From contig PHBJ01000002.1 of the NCBI GenBank assembly GCA_002840555.1, positions 186,001 through 250,000 of the forward strand: DNA of 64,000 bases. Reading direction: 5' to 3'. Each line of letters begins with the position of its first letter. The stretch's first letter is position 1. Shown here piece by piece: positions 44,207 to 54,202 of this stretch. The position numbers and the translations under genes are program-made. The DNA is from Deltaproteobacteria bacterium HGW-Deltaproteobacteria-13. Its GTDB lineage: Bacteria; Desulfobacterota; Syntrophia; Syntrophales; Smithellaceae. The notes below the pieces were generated by a model that worked only from the letters and a program-made list of their open reading frames with translations, was not told the DNA's origin and ran no database searches.

Positions 44207-45229
44207 CTAAAATTCCTCGCCTATCCTTAGCAGCACCTTTAAGGCCAGACCGGTATCGATTCTCTCTCTGTAGACGGCAGGTAATCGTTCCAATGGCTCA
44301 TAATCGGAAATCAATGGCCGGGCATCCAGTTTCCCTTCCGCCATCCATTGCAGACACTGAATATTTTCCTGATGTGTGTTGGAGATGGACGCCGTTAAAA
44401 GAATTTCCTTAAGATTGATGAGGAAAGGCGCGGCAATCGTGAGCGGGGTGAATATCATGCTCACAATGCAAATTTCACCGTTGTCCACCGACAGATTGAC
44501 GGCACGGTCGATGTTGCTCTTTACGCCCGAACATTCGAATATTTTCTGGAAACCGCCGGAAACAAGGGACAGCGCCTGCTGATCCGTATCGTTTTCGAGC
44601 GGATCGAAGACATGATCGGCGCCGTAAAGCAAACCGATATCGCGCTTTGATTTTACTGGCTCATAAAGCACAATGGGACTGTAGCCGAGAATCTTCAGCA
44701 GGCGCACAGTGCAGAGGCCGATCGGACCGCCTCCCATGACCAGGGCAGAACCTTTCTTATCGCTTGTACAATGAATGGCGTGCAGGGCGGAAGCAAAGGT
44801 TTCCGCTAAAGCAGCGTTGCGGGAATCGACTCCGGAAGGGATGGGAATCAGCATCTGCGGATAAACTTTAACATACTCGGCAAAACCGCCCGGCAAATCG
44901 CCAATCCCCGTGGTTCGCCTGTTTACCCGGCAAAGCTGCTCTTTGCCCGAAAGACAATTGACGCACTTTCCGCAGTAAGTGGGACGGATACAAACTCTTG
45001 TCCCCACGGCCGGTCCGTCAGCTTTCGCCCCTTTATCAACGACGACACCACTGATTTCATGTCCTATGATATACCCTTCGGCTAGAAGCCCTCCGGCCAC
45101 CAGGGAATGATCGGACCCGCAGAAACCTGTATTGGCAACCTTAACCAGGACTTCGTCCGGCGCCATAGGATAATCGGGAACTTCTTCATAAACCAGTCCG
45201 GCCGATTTCCGAAACACAACTGCTTTCAT
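44207..45229 (-). CDS. Zinc-dependent medium-chain alcohol dehydrogenase
   Basis: A 340-aa NAD(P)-dependent dehydrogenase of the MDR superfamily. The catalytic zinc ligands are Cys in NTGFCGSDH and the His-Glu of GHEISGVV. The structural zinc site is a four-Cys lobe, CIRPTYCGKCVNCLSGKEQLC. The nucleotide fold is VMGGGPIGLCTVRLL. It follows the MFS transporter by 29 bases. In the sulfonate model it would oxidise a hydroxylated C2 or C3 sulfonate, but the sequence gives only the enzyme class, not the substrate. Confidence 0.93.
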   Translation of the reverse strand: MKAVVFRKSAGLVYEEVPDYPMAPDEVLVKVANTGFCGSDHSLVAGGLLAEGYIIGHEISGVVVDKGAKADGPAVGTRVCIRPTYCGKCVNCLSGKEQLCRVNRRTTGIGDLPGGFAEYVKVYPQMLIPIPSGVDSRNAALAETFASALHAIHCTSDKKGSALVMGGGPIGLCTVRLLKILGYSPIVLYEPVKSKRDIGLLYGADHVFDPLENDTDQQALSLVSGGFQKIFECSGVKSNIDRAVNLSVDNGEICIVSMIFTPLTIAAPFLINLKEILLTASISNTHQENIQCLQWMAEGKLDARPLISDYEPLERLPAVYRERIDTGLALKVLLRIGEEF

Positions 45230-45258
45230 AATTTATTTTTCCTCATGAAATCATCTTT

Positions 45259-46551
45259 TCATTTTTCCCATTCCAATGTCACCTTTTCCACCTTGCTCAT
45301 GTCTTTTTTGTAAAAATAAGCTCCGGCAAAAAACATGATGGCCGAGGCCATAAGGAACACAGGCAGGATGGACATAGCCGCCTGGATGCCATAAAGGTCG
45401 GATATCCTGCCGATCACGATTGGCGCCATGGATGCTCCCAGAAGATTCTGAACAACGACGCAAATGGAATAGGAAATAGCCCTAAGGCCGGGGTGAATGA
45501 CTTCCTGCGTAACGGTAATAGCCGCCGGGGCAAAGGCGGAAGCGAGGATGCCCATACCCAGAAGAGTCAGATATTGCGCCTGTCCCTGCAGGAAGGAGAA
45601 AGCAATAAGAATGACAATGCCGTTGAGGGTAGTCGTAATTGCCGGAAACAGCAGTCTTGCCGTCACCCGTTTCTTAAACCACGTATCGGCCAGCCAGCCT
45701 CCCAGAGGCAGACCGATGATTGCCAATATCATGATGGCACTCACCTTGATTCCGGCCTCGCTGATGGGGATGCCTGTCGTACGATGAAAATATGTAGGCA
45801 GCCAAAAGATGATCGCATTGTTAACGAAGATGCAGCCGATGAAGCCCAGATCGGTCAGAATCAGAGAAGGTGTGCGCATAAATTCCCAAAAGATGTCCAT
45901 CTTGCTCATCTTAGCCCTGATTTGACTGCTCGTATCTTTTGTTTTAACCAGTTCCACCGTTTTGTAATCCTTGACGAAGAAAAATAGTATGGCCACAATC
46001 GCCCCGGGAATCGCTACCAGACCAAATGCATGCCGCCACCCCCAGTGTGCGGCAATAAAACCGCCGAGGCCAATGCCGACGGCTGTCCCGAGAGGAATAG
46101 AGATATTCCAGAACCCCATCATGCGTGAACGTTTTTCCTCTGGGAACAAACCGGAAAGCATGGCCGTACCGGCCGGAGCGTAACCGGCCTCACCGACGCC
46201 GATACAGGATCGAGCGGCAAGCAGTTGAGGGAAACTTCTGGTGAAAGCGCAAGCCACCGTGGCAAAGGTCCAAAGCAAAGCCATGACACCGATTGTCTTT
46301 TTCCGGCTCCAGCGATCAACAATGATGGAGACGGGGAAGACGAAAGCGACAATAGACCAGTAGACGACCGACATGAGCAGACCGGATTGAGTATCCGTGA
46401 GTCCCCACTCCTTCTGGATAAAGGGGGCCACGGAGGTGACAATCGTCCGGTCTATGTAATCGAAGAAATACAGCAGAAACAAGAGGGCGAAGATGTAATA
46501 TGCGCTCCGCGGGGACAACTTGTTTTCGTTTGCTCCAGTCATGCTTTTCAT
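45259..46551 (-). CDS. MFS transporter, putative organic-acid/sulfonate importer
   Basis: A 430-aa inner-membrane secondary transporter with about 12 helices. The MFS motif A region reads VDRWSRKKTIGVMALLWTFA, and ARSCIGVGEAGYAPAGTAML is typical of the anion:cation symporter and spinster-like branches that carry organic acids. The start has AAGGAG six bases upstream. It is 75 bases behind the ThDP enzyme gene and 29 before the dehydrogenase, so it most likely imports the substrate of this cluster. Transport of a sulfonate is inference. Confidence 0.92.
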   Translation of the reverse strand: MKSMTGANENKLSPRSAYYIFALLFLLYFFDYIDRTIVTSVAPFIQKEWGLTDTQSGLLMSVVYWSIVAFVFPVSIIVDRWSRKKTIGVMALLWTFATVACAFTRSFPQLLAARSCIGVGEAGYAPAGTAMLSGLFPEEKRSRMMGFWNISIPLGTAVGIGLGGFIAAHWGWRHAFGLVAIPGAIVAILFFFVKDYKTVELVKTKDTSSQIRAKMSKMDIFWEFMRTPSLILTDLGFIGCIFVNNAIIFWLPTYFHRTTGIPISEAGIKVSAIMILAIIGLPLGGWLADTWFKKRVTARLLFPAITTTLNGIVILIAFSFLQGQAQYLTLLGMGILASAFAPAAITVTQEVIHPGLRAISYSICVVVQNLLGASMAPIVIGRISDLYGIQAAMSILPVFLMASAIMFFAGAYFYKKDMSKVEKVTLEWEK

Positions 46552-46626
46552 AGAAACTCCTTATCATCTTGTCTGAAAATTTCAGTCTTTCACACCCCTG
46601 TTAAAACGGCGGCATTCCATTTAGCA

Positions 46627-48324
46627 TCAACTACATTTATATCCGCCGAGATTGGCCAGGGCGACACTGCCGGGGCTGATCACGGAAGGATCAACTTTAA
46701 CGTTGACGCAGGCCGTTTTTCCGGAGGCAAAAGCAGCCTCAAGCGCCGGCCGGATATCTTCCGGTTTCTCCACACAGACACCGAATCCGCCCATGACTTC
46801 CACCATCTTATGGTAATCTACCCAGCCCAGTTCGGTTCCGTTGGGAATATTGTGTCCCATACGCAGTGTCTGGCTGTGCATGATCATGCCCCAGGACTGG
46901 TCATTGGCGACAACAACGACGATGGGGAGCTTTTTACGGATCGCCGTATGAAATTCCATAAAGTTAAAGCCGACAGATCCGTCACCCATGATCAGTAAAA
47001 CGCGCTTGTCCGGGTGTTTCAGTTTGGCGGCGTTGGCATAAGGAATGCCGACAGCCAGGCATCCATAAAGGCCGTAATCCAGGTAGGTGCCGCCCTTTTT
47101 GATGGTCCGTGTCATGCCTGTCCAGGTTGATGTATCGCCGCCGTCAGCGACAACGATGTCATCTTCCCGATCCATAAAATCGTTAACCTCTTTAGCCAGC
47201 CTCATGGGATGAATGGGCAGGGTTTCGCATTCCCACATGGCTTTGGCATCTTTTTTGCCGTTTTCATCAGCCGCGCGAACCGTATCCACCCAGGGCTGAT
47301 ATTGTTTTTTCAGCGTGGCGCCTATTTTTTGTTCATCCAGAACGCCGTTGATCTCCTTCAAAAATGCCTTGAGGTCGCTGACAATTCCCAGATCAATGGT
47401 TCGATTACGTCCGATTTCGTCAGGCGCGATATCGACCTGAACGAATTTCGCCGTTGACGGGAAAATATCACCGAAGATATAGAAAAGACTCAGCCGTCCG
47501 CCAAGGAAAAGCACCATATCCGTGGTCATCAGCGTGATCATGGCCGAGCCGGGTCTGATGGCCAGAGAAGATTCAAAACAAAGGGGGTGCGTATCGGGAA
47601 TGACGCCCCTTCCCGCTCCTGATGTATATGCCGGTATGCCGATCTTTTCCACGAATTCGATAAATTCTTTTTCCGCATCTGAATACCACAAGCCGCTGCC
47701 GCCGATCACAATGGGGTTTTTTGCCGCCTTCAGAAGATCAACGACCTTCCGGGTATTGTCCCGATCCACGGGCTTGGATACGACCGTCGTGTGCATCTTT
47801 TTGACGATGGACATGTTCACTGCCGCGTTCAGGACGTTGCAGGGAAACTCGAGGTAAACGGGTCCCGGCCGTCCGCTCATGGCCGCGCGGAAGGCCATGT
47901 CGACATATTCAGGAATCCGCTCGGGGACGTTGCAGACCAGCGCTTTCTTAACCATGGGTTCGATGACGGGAAGCTGAGTCATGTCCTGAAGGTCCAGTTT
48001 TTCCGTAGCTTCAGTTCCCACACAGCCGGCAATAAGAATAACCGGTGCGTTGGAGAGCCTGGCGCTCGCGATTCCCGTGAGAGCGTTGGTAAATCCCGGT
48101 CCCGCCGTGACCATCACGACCGCCGGTTTCCGGTTCAATCTGGCCCAGGCCTCACCCATAAAGACAGCCGCCTGCTCATGGCGCGTGTCAAAGAGAGTAA
48201 TTTTTGTATTTTCCAGAAATTGGTAAATGGGAGTAATGTGTCCTCCGCTTAAAGTAAAAATATAATCTACATCCCTTTCAATCAAGGCATCTGCGACGAG
48301 CTTGCCTCCAATAATTTTATCCAT
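46627..48324 (-). CDS. Thiamine-diphosphate-dependent decarboxylase/lyase (acetolactate synthase-like)
   Basis: A 565-aa ThDP enzyme of the acetolactate synthase/oxalyl-CoA decarboxylase branch. The activating Glu is in DTRHEQAAVFMGEA, the central domain has NPIVIGGSGLWYSDAE, and the ThDP/Mg motif is MGDGSVGFNFMEFHTAIRKK ending NDQSWG. The FAD-binding features of true acetolactate synthases are not obvious. Beside xsc it is a candidate for making sulfoacetaldehyde, for example as a single-chain sulfopyruvate decarboxylase (known ones are often two small subunits); this is speculative. It could equally act on another 2-oxo acid or acyl-CoA. The start has a strong AGGAGG site. Confidence 0.88.
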   Translation of the reverse strand: MDKIIGGKLVADALIERDVDYIFTLSGGHITPIYQFLENTKITLFDTRHEQAAVFMGEAWARLNRKPAVVMVTAGPGFTNALTGIASARLSNAPVILIAGCVGTEATEKLDLQDMTQLPVIEPMVKKALVCNVPERIPEYVDMAFRAAMSGRPGPVYLEFPCNVLNAAVNMSIVKKMHTTVVSKPVDRDNTRKVVDLLKAAKNPIVIGGSGLWYSDAEKEFIEFVEKIGIPAYTSGAGRGVIPDTHPLCFESSLAIRPGSAMITLMTTDMVLFLGGRLSLFYIFGDIFPSTAKFVQVDIAPDEIGRNRTIDLGIVSDLKAFLKEINGVLDEQKIGATLKKQYQPWVDTVRAADENGKKDAKAMWECETLPIHPMRLAKEVNDFMDREDDIVVADGGDTSTWTGMTRTIKKGGTYLDYGLYGCLAVGIPYANAAKLKHPDKRVLLIMGDGSVGFNFMEFHTAIRKKLPIVVVVANDQSWGMIMHSQTLRMGHNIPNGTELGWVDYHKMVEVMGGFGVCVEKPEDIRPALEAAFASGKTACVNVKVDPSVISPGSVALANLGGYKCS

Positions 48325-48357
48325 GATATATCCTCCTAAAACGATTGTGTTGTTTTT

Positions 48358-49197
48358 TTATAATTCCATGCACTGACCGCCATCAATATTGATGGCCTGT
48401 CCCGTTATATATCGCGATGACTCGGAAGCCAGAAAGGCGACCAAGTCCGCAACTTCGCGGGGCGGTCCGATATATCCCAGCGGAATGGTCTTGCACATTT
48501 CTTTCTCACGTTCTTCAATGGTCGTACTGAAAAAAGAAGCTTCCAGCCCGAAACGCCATTTCTCCAGATCCGTGGCGATTTGTCCGGGACAAATGGCATT
48601 AACCCGGATGCCTGCGCCGCCCAGTTCTTTAGCCATGGTTTTGGTCAGCATGATCACCCCTGCTTTGGCGACGGCGTAAGCGCTGTTAAATATGGGTGGT
48701 ACCTTCCCCGCCCGCGATGCCGTATTAATGATGGCCGCGGGTTTGCCCGCCATTAACGGAATAACGGCACGCGAGATGCGGAAGACAGAAAACAGGTTGA
48801 CATCGATGGTTTTTATCCAGGCGGCTTCGTCATAACCCAAAACCGTATTCGGCACGCCGAATGACGCTCCCGCATTGTTGCAAAGAATATCAATGTGATC
48901 AAAGGCGCCTTTGATGGTCGCAATCATTGCGCCGATGGCTTTGTTGTCGGTAATATCAACAGCCACAGCCAGTGTTTTGACACTGTATGTCCCGGCCAAC
49001 TCGACGGCAATCGCATCCATCTCTTCACTCGTTGGAGACTTCAGGGACTCTCCGGGTGTTGGCGCTTTGCCCAGATCGGCAATAATCACGTTGCATCCGC
49101 ATGCGGCTAATTTTTCCGCAATGGCGTAACCGATGCCTGTTTTTTTGCCCGCTCCCGTGACAATCGCTGTTTTTCCTTTCAGGTCTTTATAAATCAT
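48358..49197 (-). CDS. Short-chain dehydrogenase/reductase
   Basis: A 279-aa NAD(P)-dependent SDR. Cofactor motif [20 protein letters not shown], then NNAGASFG, the catalytic Ser-Tyr-Lys as NTASRAG ... YAVAKAGV, and the C-terminal [16 protein letters not shown]. The ATG at 49197 follows GGAGG and lies inside the last codons of xsc (11-base overlap), so the two are translationally coupled. SDR-type sulfoacetaldehyde reductases (IsfD) and sulfolactate or sulfopropanediol dehydrogenases are known, so a redox step on the sulfonate is plausible but not proven from sequence. Confidence 0.92.
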   Translation of the reverse strand: MIYKDLKGKTAIVTGAGKKTGIGYAIAEKLAACGCNVIIADLGKAPTPGESLKSPTSEEMDAIAVELAGTYSVKTLAVAVDITDNKAIGAMIATIKGAFDHIDILCNNAGASFGVPNTVLGYDEAAWIKTIDVNLFSVFRISRAVIPLMAGKPAAIINTASRAGKVPPIFNSAYAVAKAGVIMLTKTMAKELGGAGIRVNAICPGQIATDLEKWRFGLEASFFSTTIEEREKEMCKTIPLGYIGPPREVADLVAFLASESSRYITGQAINIDGGQCMEL

Positions 49198-50947
49198 GGA
49201 CGCCTCCTTTGTACCAGTTATGATGGTCCAGATGAGCATACTTGGGCAGGAATCGCGTCGGCAGAGCCAGCGCATCCTTCCGAAACGGCGGGGCCAGCTG
49301 CTTTCCGTCCACCAGGAATTCGAGAACGGTCGGCTTTCGGCTCTTCAGACAGGCATCGAAGGCCTCACGGATATCTTCGGGTCTGCTGACCTGGAAGCCA
49401 TTGGCCCCCATGGCTTTCGCAACGGGGACGAAACTCTTGGGCGTGGGGATATCGACACCGACAAAACGGTTGTTATAAAAGTCCACCTGGTTTTTGGCTT
49501 CCGCGCCCCACCACATATTCCTGAATACGCAGGCTACGACGGGAAGATTGTGCTCCACAGCGGTGCTGACCTCGTGAAGGCTCATTCCCCAGGCGCCGTC
49601 ACCGACGATGGCAATAACGGGCGCATCGGGACGGGCAAGCTGTGCCCCCAGTGCAGCCGGGTATGAAAAACCAGTATTCCCGAAGGTCAGGGCGGCAATG
49701 TGCCGGCGGGATTGATTGAACTTGAGGTAGCTGTTTGCTGTTGAGGCAACGTTTCCGATATCCGTGGTTACAATGGCATCCTCCGGCAGCATTCTTGAGA
49801 TTTCCAGCAATACGCGGCGGGGATTGATGGGATTGCCGTCGACCATTGCCAAATCAACGATTTCTTTTTCCCATTTCTTCTTTTCCTTCGCCACAGCCTC
49901 CAGACGCGCGGTAATGGGCTTGCGGCCTTTATCCGCGGTTTTCAGGCGTTTCAGGATTTCCACGGTAGCTTCCTTCGCGTCACCGATAATCCCGACCTCT
50001 ATGGGATGGGTCCGGGCAATGTGCTTCGGATTGATGTCGATCTGGATGATCTTGGCATTCTCCGGGAAGTAATTGATATCATACTGCGGCAGAGTTCCGA
50101 AAACGGAAAGTCTTGTGCCTATGGCCAGCATAACATCCGCCTTGGCCAGCGTCTTCATAGCCGCCTTGGAGCCCATATAACCGATGGGTCCGATAGACAG
50201 GGGGTGATTCCCGTAAAACGCATCATTGTGCAGATAGGTCACCGCGACCGGCGCAGTCAGGTGTTCGGAGATGGCTTTGACAACATCCAGCGCGTCGGCA
50301 TCGACCACACCCCTGCCGGAAACAATAACGGGGTTTTTAGCTTTGGACAAAAGTTCGGCAGCCCGATCCAGTTGTTCCATGGAACCGCAGCCCCGGGCGT
50401 CTACGCGGTATTGAGATGGTTTGAGGATAGCCTCTTCGATCTCTCCATAGAAATAATCACGGGGAATATCATAAAGGACGGCGCCCCGGTCGGCGTAGGC
50501 AATGCGGAAGGCCGTTCTCAAACAATCGGCGGCTCTTTTGGGATGGGGAACGCGGACGACTGCCTTCGTGACGGATTTGAAGACGGACATCTGATCGCAT
50601 TCCTGGAAACCGTCCCAGCCGATGGTCGGCGTGCCTGCCGATGGAGAAATGATAACCAGGGGGGTATGCCCCATGTTGGCCGCCGCCACCGAAGTGACCA
50701 TATTCGTAATACCGGGGCCGTTCTGACCCGTCACAACACCGCACCGGCCGGAAATGCGGCAGTAAGCGTCTTCCATATGAGCGGCGCTCTGCTCATGACG
50801 GACGGGAATGAACTTGATCCCCGCCGATGGAAAAAGATCGAGCATGTCCATAAAAGCAGAACCCACAATGCCGCAAACGTGATCCACGCCTTCGGCAAGC
50901 AGGGTTTCGACGATTGCTTCACTGGGTGTCATTTTAACTTTTTTCAT
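49187..50947 (-). CDS. xsc: Sulfoacetaldehyde acetyltransferase (Xsc-like)
   Basis: ThDP enzyme of 586 aa that in its family converts sulfoacetaldehyde plus phosphate to acetyl phosphate and sulfite. Features that fit Xsc rather than acetolactate synthase: [19 protein letters not shown] near the start, [13 protein letters not shown], the long block [39 protein letters not shown] with RFVGVD, and the end APPFRKDAL. The ThDP motif is [14 protein letters not shown] and the activating Glu is in VRHEQSA. The start is the ATG at 50947 behind GGAGGT; it overlaps ackA by 14 bases. Coupling to acetate kinase, which uses the acetyl phosphate product, strongly supports the call. Substrate remains to be tested. 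Confidence 0.8.
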   Translation of the reverse strand: MKKVKMTPSEAIVETLLAEGVDHVCGIVGSAFMDMLDLFPSAGIKFIPVRHEQSAAHMEDAYCRISGRCGVVTGQNGPGITNMVTSVAAANMGHTPLVIISPSAGTPTIGWDGFQECDQMSVFKSVTKAVVRVPHPKRAADCLRTAFRIAYADRGAVLYDIPRDYFYGEIEEAILKPSQYRVDARGCGSMEQLDRAAELLSKAKNPVIVSGRGVVDADALDVVKAISEHLTAPVAVTYLHNDAFYGNHPLSIGPIGYMGSKAAMKTLAKADVMLAIGTRLSVFGTLPQYDINYFPENAKIIQIDINPKHIARTHPIEVGIIGDAKEATVEILKRLKTADKGRKPITARLEAVAKEKKKWEKEIVDLAMVDGNPINPRRVLLEISRMLPEDAIVTTDIGNVASTANSYLKFNQSRRHIAALTFGNTGFSYPAALGAQLARPDAPVIAIVGDGAWGMSLHEVSTAVEHNLPVVACVFRNMWWGAEAKNQVDFYNNRFVGVDIPTPKSFVPVAKAMGANGFQVSRPEDIREAFDACLKSRKPTVLEFLVDGKQLAPPFRKDALALPTRFLPKYAHLDHHNWYKGGVHDL

Positions 50948-52211
50948 TTTTCTTACCTCCAATATCTTTCATTGTTGAATGGTTAAAAGCGCAGCCTTTC
51001 TCAGGCGTATTTTTATTGCTTTGTAACACCGCCCAGGACTCCTGAGCGATCATTTTTTCTTCATCCGTTGGTACAACAAGAACCATAATTTTCGTCCCAT
51101 TTCGGGAGATAAGCCCTTCAACGACAGAGTCTACATTTTTATCTTCATCCAGGGCGATGCCCAGCCAGGAAAGAAATTCACAGATCCGCCGGCGCATGGG
51201 TGATGAATGCTCGCCGATCCCCGCCGTAAAGGCCAGAACATCAAGACCATTGATCGCCGGAATCAGAGAACCAATCCCGCGAGCCACACTATAAGCGTAG
51301 ACCATAAGCGCCAGGCGGGCACGCTCATTGCCCAGCCCGGCTTCTTTTTCCAGATCACGAAAATCGGGAGAGATACCGGATATGCCGAAAACACCGCTTT
51401 CACGATTTAAAATTTCCATAACCTGCGTGAGGGATATTTTTTCTTTCTCCACAAGAAAAGAAACAAGGGCCGGATCAATATCGCCGCAGCGCGTGCCCAT
51501 GACCAGTCCCGAAAGCGGCGTAAATCCCATGGACGTATCCAGGGATTTTCCCCCACCTACAGCACAAAGACTGGAGCCCGCGCCAAGATGACAGGTAATG
51601 ATCTTTAAATTCTCCAATTTCTGCTGCAGAATTTCCGCTGTTCTGCACGCTACATACCGGTGAGAAATACCGTGGAAACCGTAGCGGCGGACATGGTCCT
51701 GGGTGTAATAACGATAAGGTATCGCGTAGGTGTAAGCATACGCGGGCATGGTCTGGTGGAAAGCCGTGTCAAAGACCGCCACCTGAGGCACGCCGGGCAT
51801 CAGGCTGGTGCAGACATCGATTCCCATCAGGTTCGGCGGGTTATGCAGCGGCGCGAGTTTCTTGGTTGACTCGAGGATTTCCCGTATCGCGGAATCGACG
51901 GCAACGGAGGTGCGGAAATGTTCACCGCCGTGAACAACCCGGTGTCCGATGCCCCCTATTTCGCTCATATCAGCCAGAATGCCCTGCTTTTTGTCCGTGA
52001 GAATGGCTAACAAGGCATGGACAGCTTCATAATGGTTTGCAAGCTGCGTTTCGATTGTTAGGCTTTGCCGCCCCCTGATATCATGTTGAAACAATGCGTC
52101 GGCAAGTCCGATCCGGTCCGCCTGGCCCTGCGCCAGAACCACGTTTGTTTCCATCTCAAAGAGCTTGTATTTGAGTGATGAGCTTCCGCAATTTAAAACC
52201 AGAATCTTCAT
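50934..52211 (-). CDS. ackA: Acetate kinase
   Basis: Interconverts acetyl phosphate plus ADP with acetate plus ATP. A 425-aa protein with the ASKHA-fold motifs [13 protein letters not shown] at the start, [46 protein letters not shown] and [16 protein letters not shown]. Slightly long because of a charged tail ([14 protein letters not shown]...) that overlaps the xsc start. The ATG at 52211 is preferred over a TTG two codons earlier. Most xsc loci in aerobes carry pta, which forms acetyl-CoA; having ackA here means the acetyl phosphate is used directly for ATP, as expected of a fermenting or respiring anaerobe. Confidence 0.96.
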   Translation of the reverse strand: MKILVLNCGSSSLKYKLFEMETNVVLAQGQADRIGLADALFQHDIRGRQSLTIETQLANHYEAVHALLAILTDKKQGILADMSEIGGIGHRVVHGGEHFRTSVAVDSAIREILESTKKLAPLHNPPNLMGIDVCTSLMPGVPQVAVFDTAFHQTMPAYAYTYAIPYRYYTQDHVRRYGFHGISHRYVACRTAEILQQKLENLKIITCHLGAGSSLCAVGGGKSLDTSMGFTPLSGLVMGTRCGDIDPALVSFLVEKEKISLTQVMEILNRESGVFGISGISPDFRDLEKEAGLGNERARLALMVYAYSVARGIGSLIPAINGLDVLAFTAGIGEHSSPMRRRICEFLSWLGIALDEDKNVDSVVEGLISRNGTKIMVLVVPTDEEKMIAQESWAVLQSNKNTPEKGCAFNHSTMKDIGGKKNEKS

Positions 52212-52221
52212 AGACAACGCC

Positions 52222-53415
52222 TCAATCTTTCATGTTAGCTGCCGCTTCGTCATGACGGACGCCGTCAATGCCGCTGCGGACAGCGACAAAAATTTGATAA
52301 AATAATGTCAGGATCAGAAATCCGACCGCCCAAACGCCGAGCGTTATGGCGATTTCCGTTCCCGTTGGAAAATATTCTGTGATCTGCTCCAGCGGGGACG
52401 GGATGAAACCGGTTACGACCAGACCTAGGCCCTTCTCAATCCAGAGCGAAACAAAAACGGCTATACAGGCTATCGCCAGTAAGCCCTCCTTCCGGCGGAT
52501 CGGCGGAAGAATCAGCATCCCCAGCGCGGCAAAAGCCAGCACCGCCGAGGTCCACATCCAGGGAACGAGGTTGTGATGACCCTCAAGGCCGGCAAACAAA
52601 TAAATAAAAGGTGCTTCATGCTCGGGCATGCCGCTGTAAAATACCGTGAAGACTTCCACAAGGACAAAGAAGATGCTTACGGCCAGAGCGTAGGCCACAA
52701 TCTTCGACAGAGCCTGAATGGCTTTTTCTCCTGCGTCAAAGCGTCCATAACGCTTCAGGATCAGACAGACGATAATCAACAGCGCGGGACCGGAGGCGAA
52801 GGCGGAGGCGAGGAACCGGGGAGCCATAATAGCCGTGAGCCAGAAACTTCTGCCCGGTAAGCCGGCATAAATGAAAGCCGTTACCGTGTGGATGCTGATG
52901 GCCCAGGGAATGGAAAGATAGATCAGCTGTTTGACCCATTGCGGCGGTGGAATTTCCTTGCGATTACAGGACAGGATGACCCAGCCGATAATAATGTTGA
53001 TCAGCAGATAACCGGAAAGGACAATCATGTCCCAGAAAAGGATCGAGGTCGGTGCCGGATGCAGTAAGACATTCATCACACGGGAGGGCTGACCCAGATC
53101 AACGAAAACAAAAAGTACACACATAATGACGGCGGACACTGCCAAAAACTCACCGAGCACGGTGATCTTCCCGAAAGCCTTGTAGTCATGAAGATAGTAA
53201 GGCAGAACCAGCATGACGGCAGATGCGGCGACACCGACCAGGAAAGTAAACTGGGCGATATAAAGTCCCCAGGAGACGTCCCGGCTCATCCCCGTAACAC
53301 CTAAACCATAATCCAACTGGCGAAGGTAGAAGAAAAATCCGGTCGCGACGACGGCGAGTAAAAAAGCGATCCATACCCAGTATCCGCGGCTGCCTTTCAA
53401 AGCTTTTTCCAGCAT
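52222..53415 (-). CDS. dsrP: Sulfite reductase-associated membrane protein DsrP
   Basis: NrfD/PsrC-family quinol-interacting subunit of DsrMKJOP, 397 aa with about ten transmembrane helices. Characteristic stretches are DVSWGLYIAQFTFLVGVAAS, LFVFVDLGQPSRVMNVL, TSILFWDMIVLSGY and AIMAPRFLASAFASGPALL. It exchanges electrons between menaquinone and the periplasmic DsrJO module. It lies in the canonical order after dsrO (seven bases) and ten bases before ackA, tying the Dsr and acetate-kinase modules into one run. Confidence 0.93.
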   Translation of the reverse strand: MLEKALKGSRGYWVWIAFLLAVVATGFFFYLRQLDYGLGVTGMSRDVSWGLYIAQFTFLVGVAASAVMLVLPYYLHDYKAFGKITVLGEFLAVSAVIMCVLFVFVDLGQPSRVMNVLLHPAPTSILFWDMIVLSGYLLINIIIGWVILSCNRKEIPPPQWVKQLIYLSIPWAISIHTVTAFIYAGLPGRSFWLTAIMAPRFLASAFASGPALLIIVCLILKRYGRFDAGEKAIQALSKIVAYALAVSIFFVLVEVFTVFYSGMPEHEAPFIYLFAGLEGHHNLVPWMWTSAVLAFAALGMLILPPIRRKEGLLAIACIAVFVSLWIEKGLGLVVTGFIPSPLEQITEYFPTGTEIAITLGVWAVGFLILTLFYQIFVAVRSGIDGVRHDEAAANMKD

Positions 53416-53422
53416 AGCATCC

Positions 53423-54202
53423 TCATAATATATAATAAACCTGCGGCGCGGTTCCTAAGTGCGCCCTTCGGCGCAGGTTAAAACGTTTCCCCAGGGCAAG
53501 ACGGATTTCCGATGCGGGATTTTCCACATCGCCGAAGACCAGAGCTTTTTGTTCACAGGCCAGGACGCAGGCGGGCAGTAGCCCTTTGGCCAGACGTTCC
53601 TCGCAGAAGTTGCATTTCTCCACGACACCCTTGGTGCGTGTCGGAAAATCAGGATTTATTTTTGCAATAAACGGCCGGGGGTCCCGGTAGTTCATGCTCC
53701 GCGCTCCGTAGGGACAGGCGGCCATGCAAAGCCTGCATCCGATGCAGCGATGGTAGTCCATCATGACGATGCCGTCGGGCCGCTTGAATGTGGCCTTCGT
53801 GGGGCAAACGCGCACGCAGGGGGGATTCGCGCAGTGATTGCATAAAACCGGCAGCTGCATGTTTTGGATGGATTGTCCGTAATACGCGTGATTTTCACCG
53901 GAAAAGGCAGCGGCAAACGGTTCCGTCCAGATCCATTTGATTTCGTCCTTGCGATTGCCGAAGTCGGGAACGTTGTGCGTTGCGTGACAGGCGGCGATAC
54001 AGTCCACACAGCCGTCGCGGCACTTTAACGGATCTACTGCCATGGCCCAACGTTTGGCTGTGAGGGCTTTTGCGGGCGTAATACTTTGGCCCGGAATTCT
54101 TGTAATATCCTGAGCCCAGACTGGACGGAAAACAGCCGGCGTCATCAGCGTAAGGGCTGACGCCCCCGCTATTTTCAGAAAGTCTCTGCGGTTCGACGTC
54201 AT
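53423..54202 (-). CDS. dsrO: Sulfite reductase-associated ferredoxin DsrO
   Basis: Periplasmic iron-sulfur subunit of DsrMKJOP, 259 aa. A Tat signal with RRDFLKIAG (residues 5-13) directs folded export. Cys motifs for several [4Fe-4S] clusters follow: CRDGCVDCIAAC, CNHCANPPCVRVCP, CIGCRLCMAACPYG and CNFCEERLAKG. It overlaps dsrJ by four bases and lies seven bases before dsrP, the standard gene order. Electrons pass between DsrP and the DsrJ hemes. Confidence 0.95.
   Translation of the reverse strand: MTSNRRDFLKIAGASALTLMTPAVFRPVWAQDITRIPGQSITPAKALTAKRWAMAVDPLKCRDGCVDCIAACHATHNVPDFGNRKDEIKWIWTEPFAAAFSGENHAYYGQSIQNMQLPVLCNHCANPPCVRVCPTKATFKRPDGIVMMDYHRCIGCRLCMAACPYGARSMNYRDPRPFIAKINPDFPTRTKGVVEKCNFCEERLAKGLLPACVLACEQKALVFGDVENPASEIRLALGKRFNLRRRAHLGTAPQVYYIL

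Noticed and set aside
49187-50947. Acetolactate synthase large subunit as the identity of the Xsc-like gene
   Set aside because: The PPFRKDAL end, the [12 protein letters not shown] block and the coupling to ackA fit Xsc better, and no small regulatory subunit (ilvN) is nearby; a phylogeny would settle it.
50006-50986. 326-codon plus-strand frame over xsc
   Set aside because: Antisense shadow of the ThDP enzyme gene; composition is Gly/His/Arg-rich as expected of a reverse reading.
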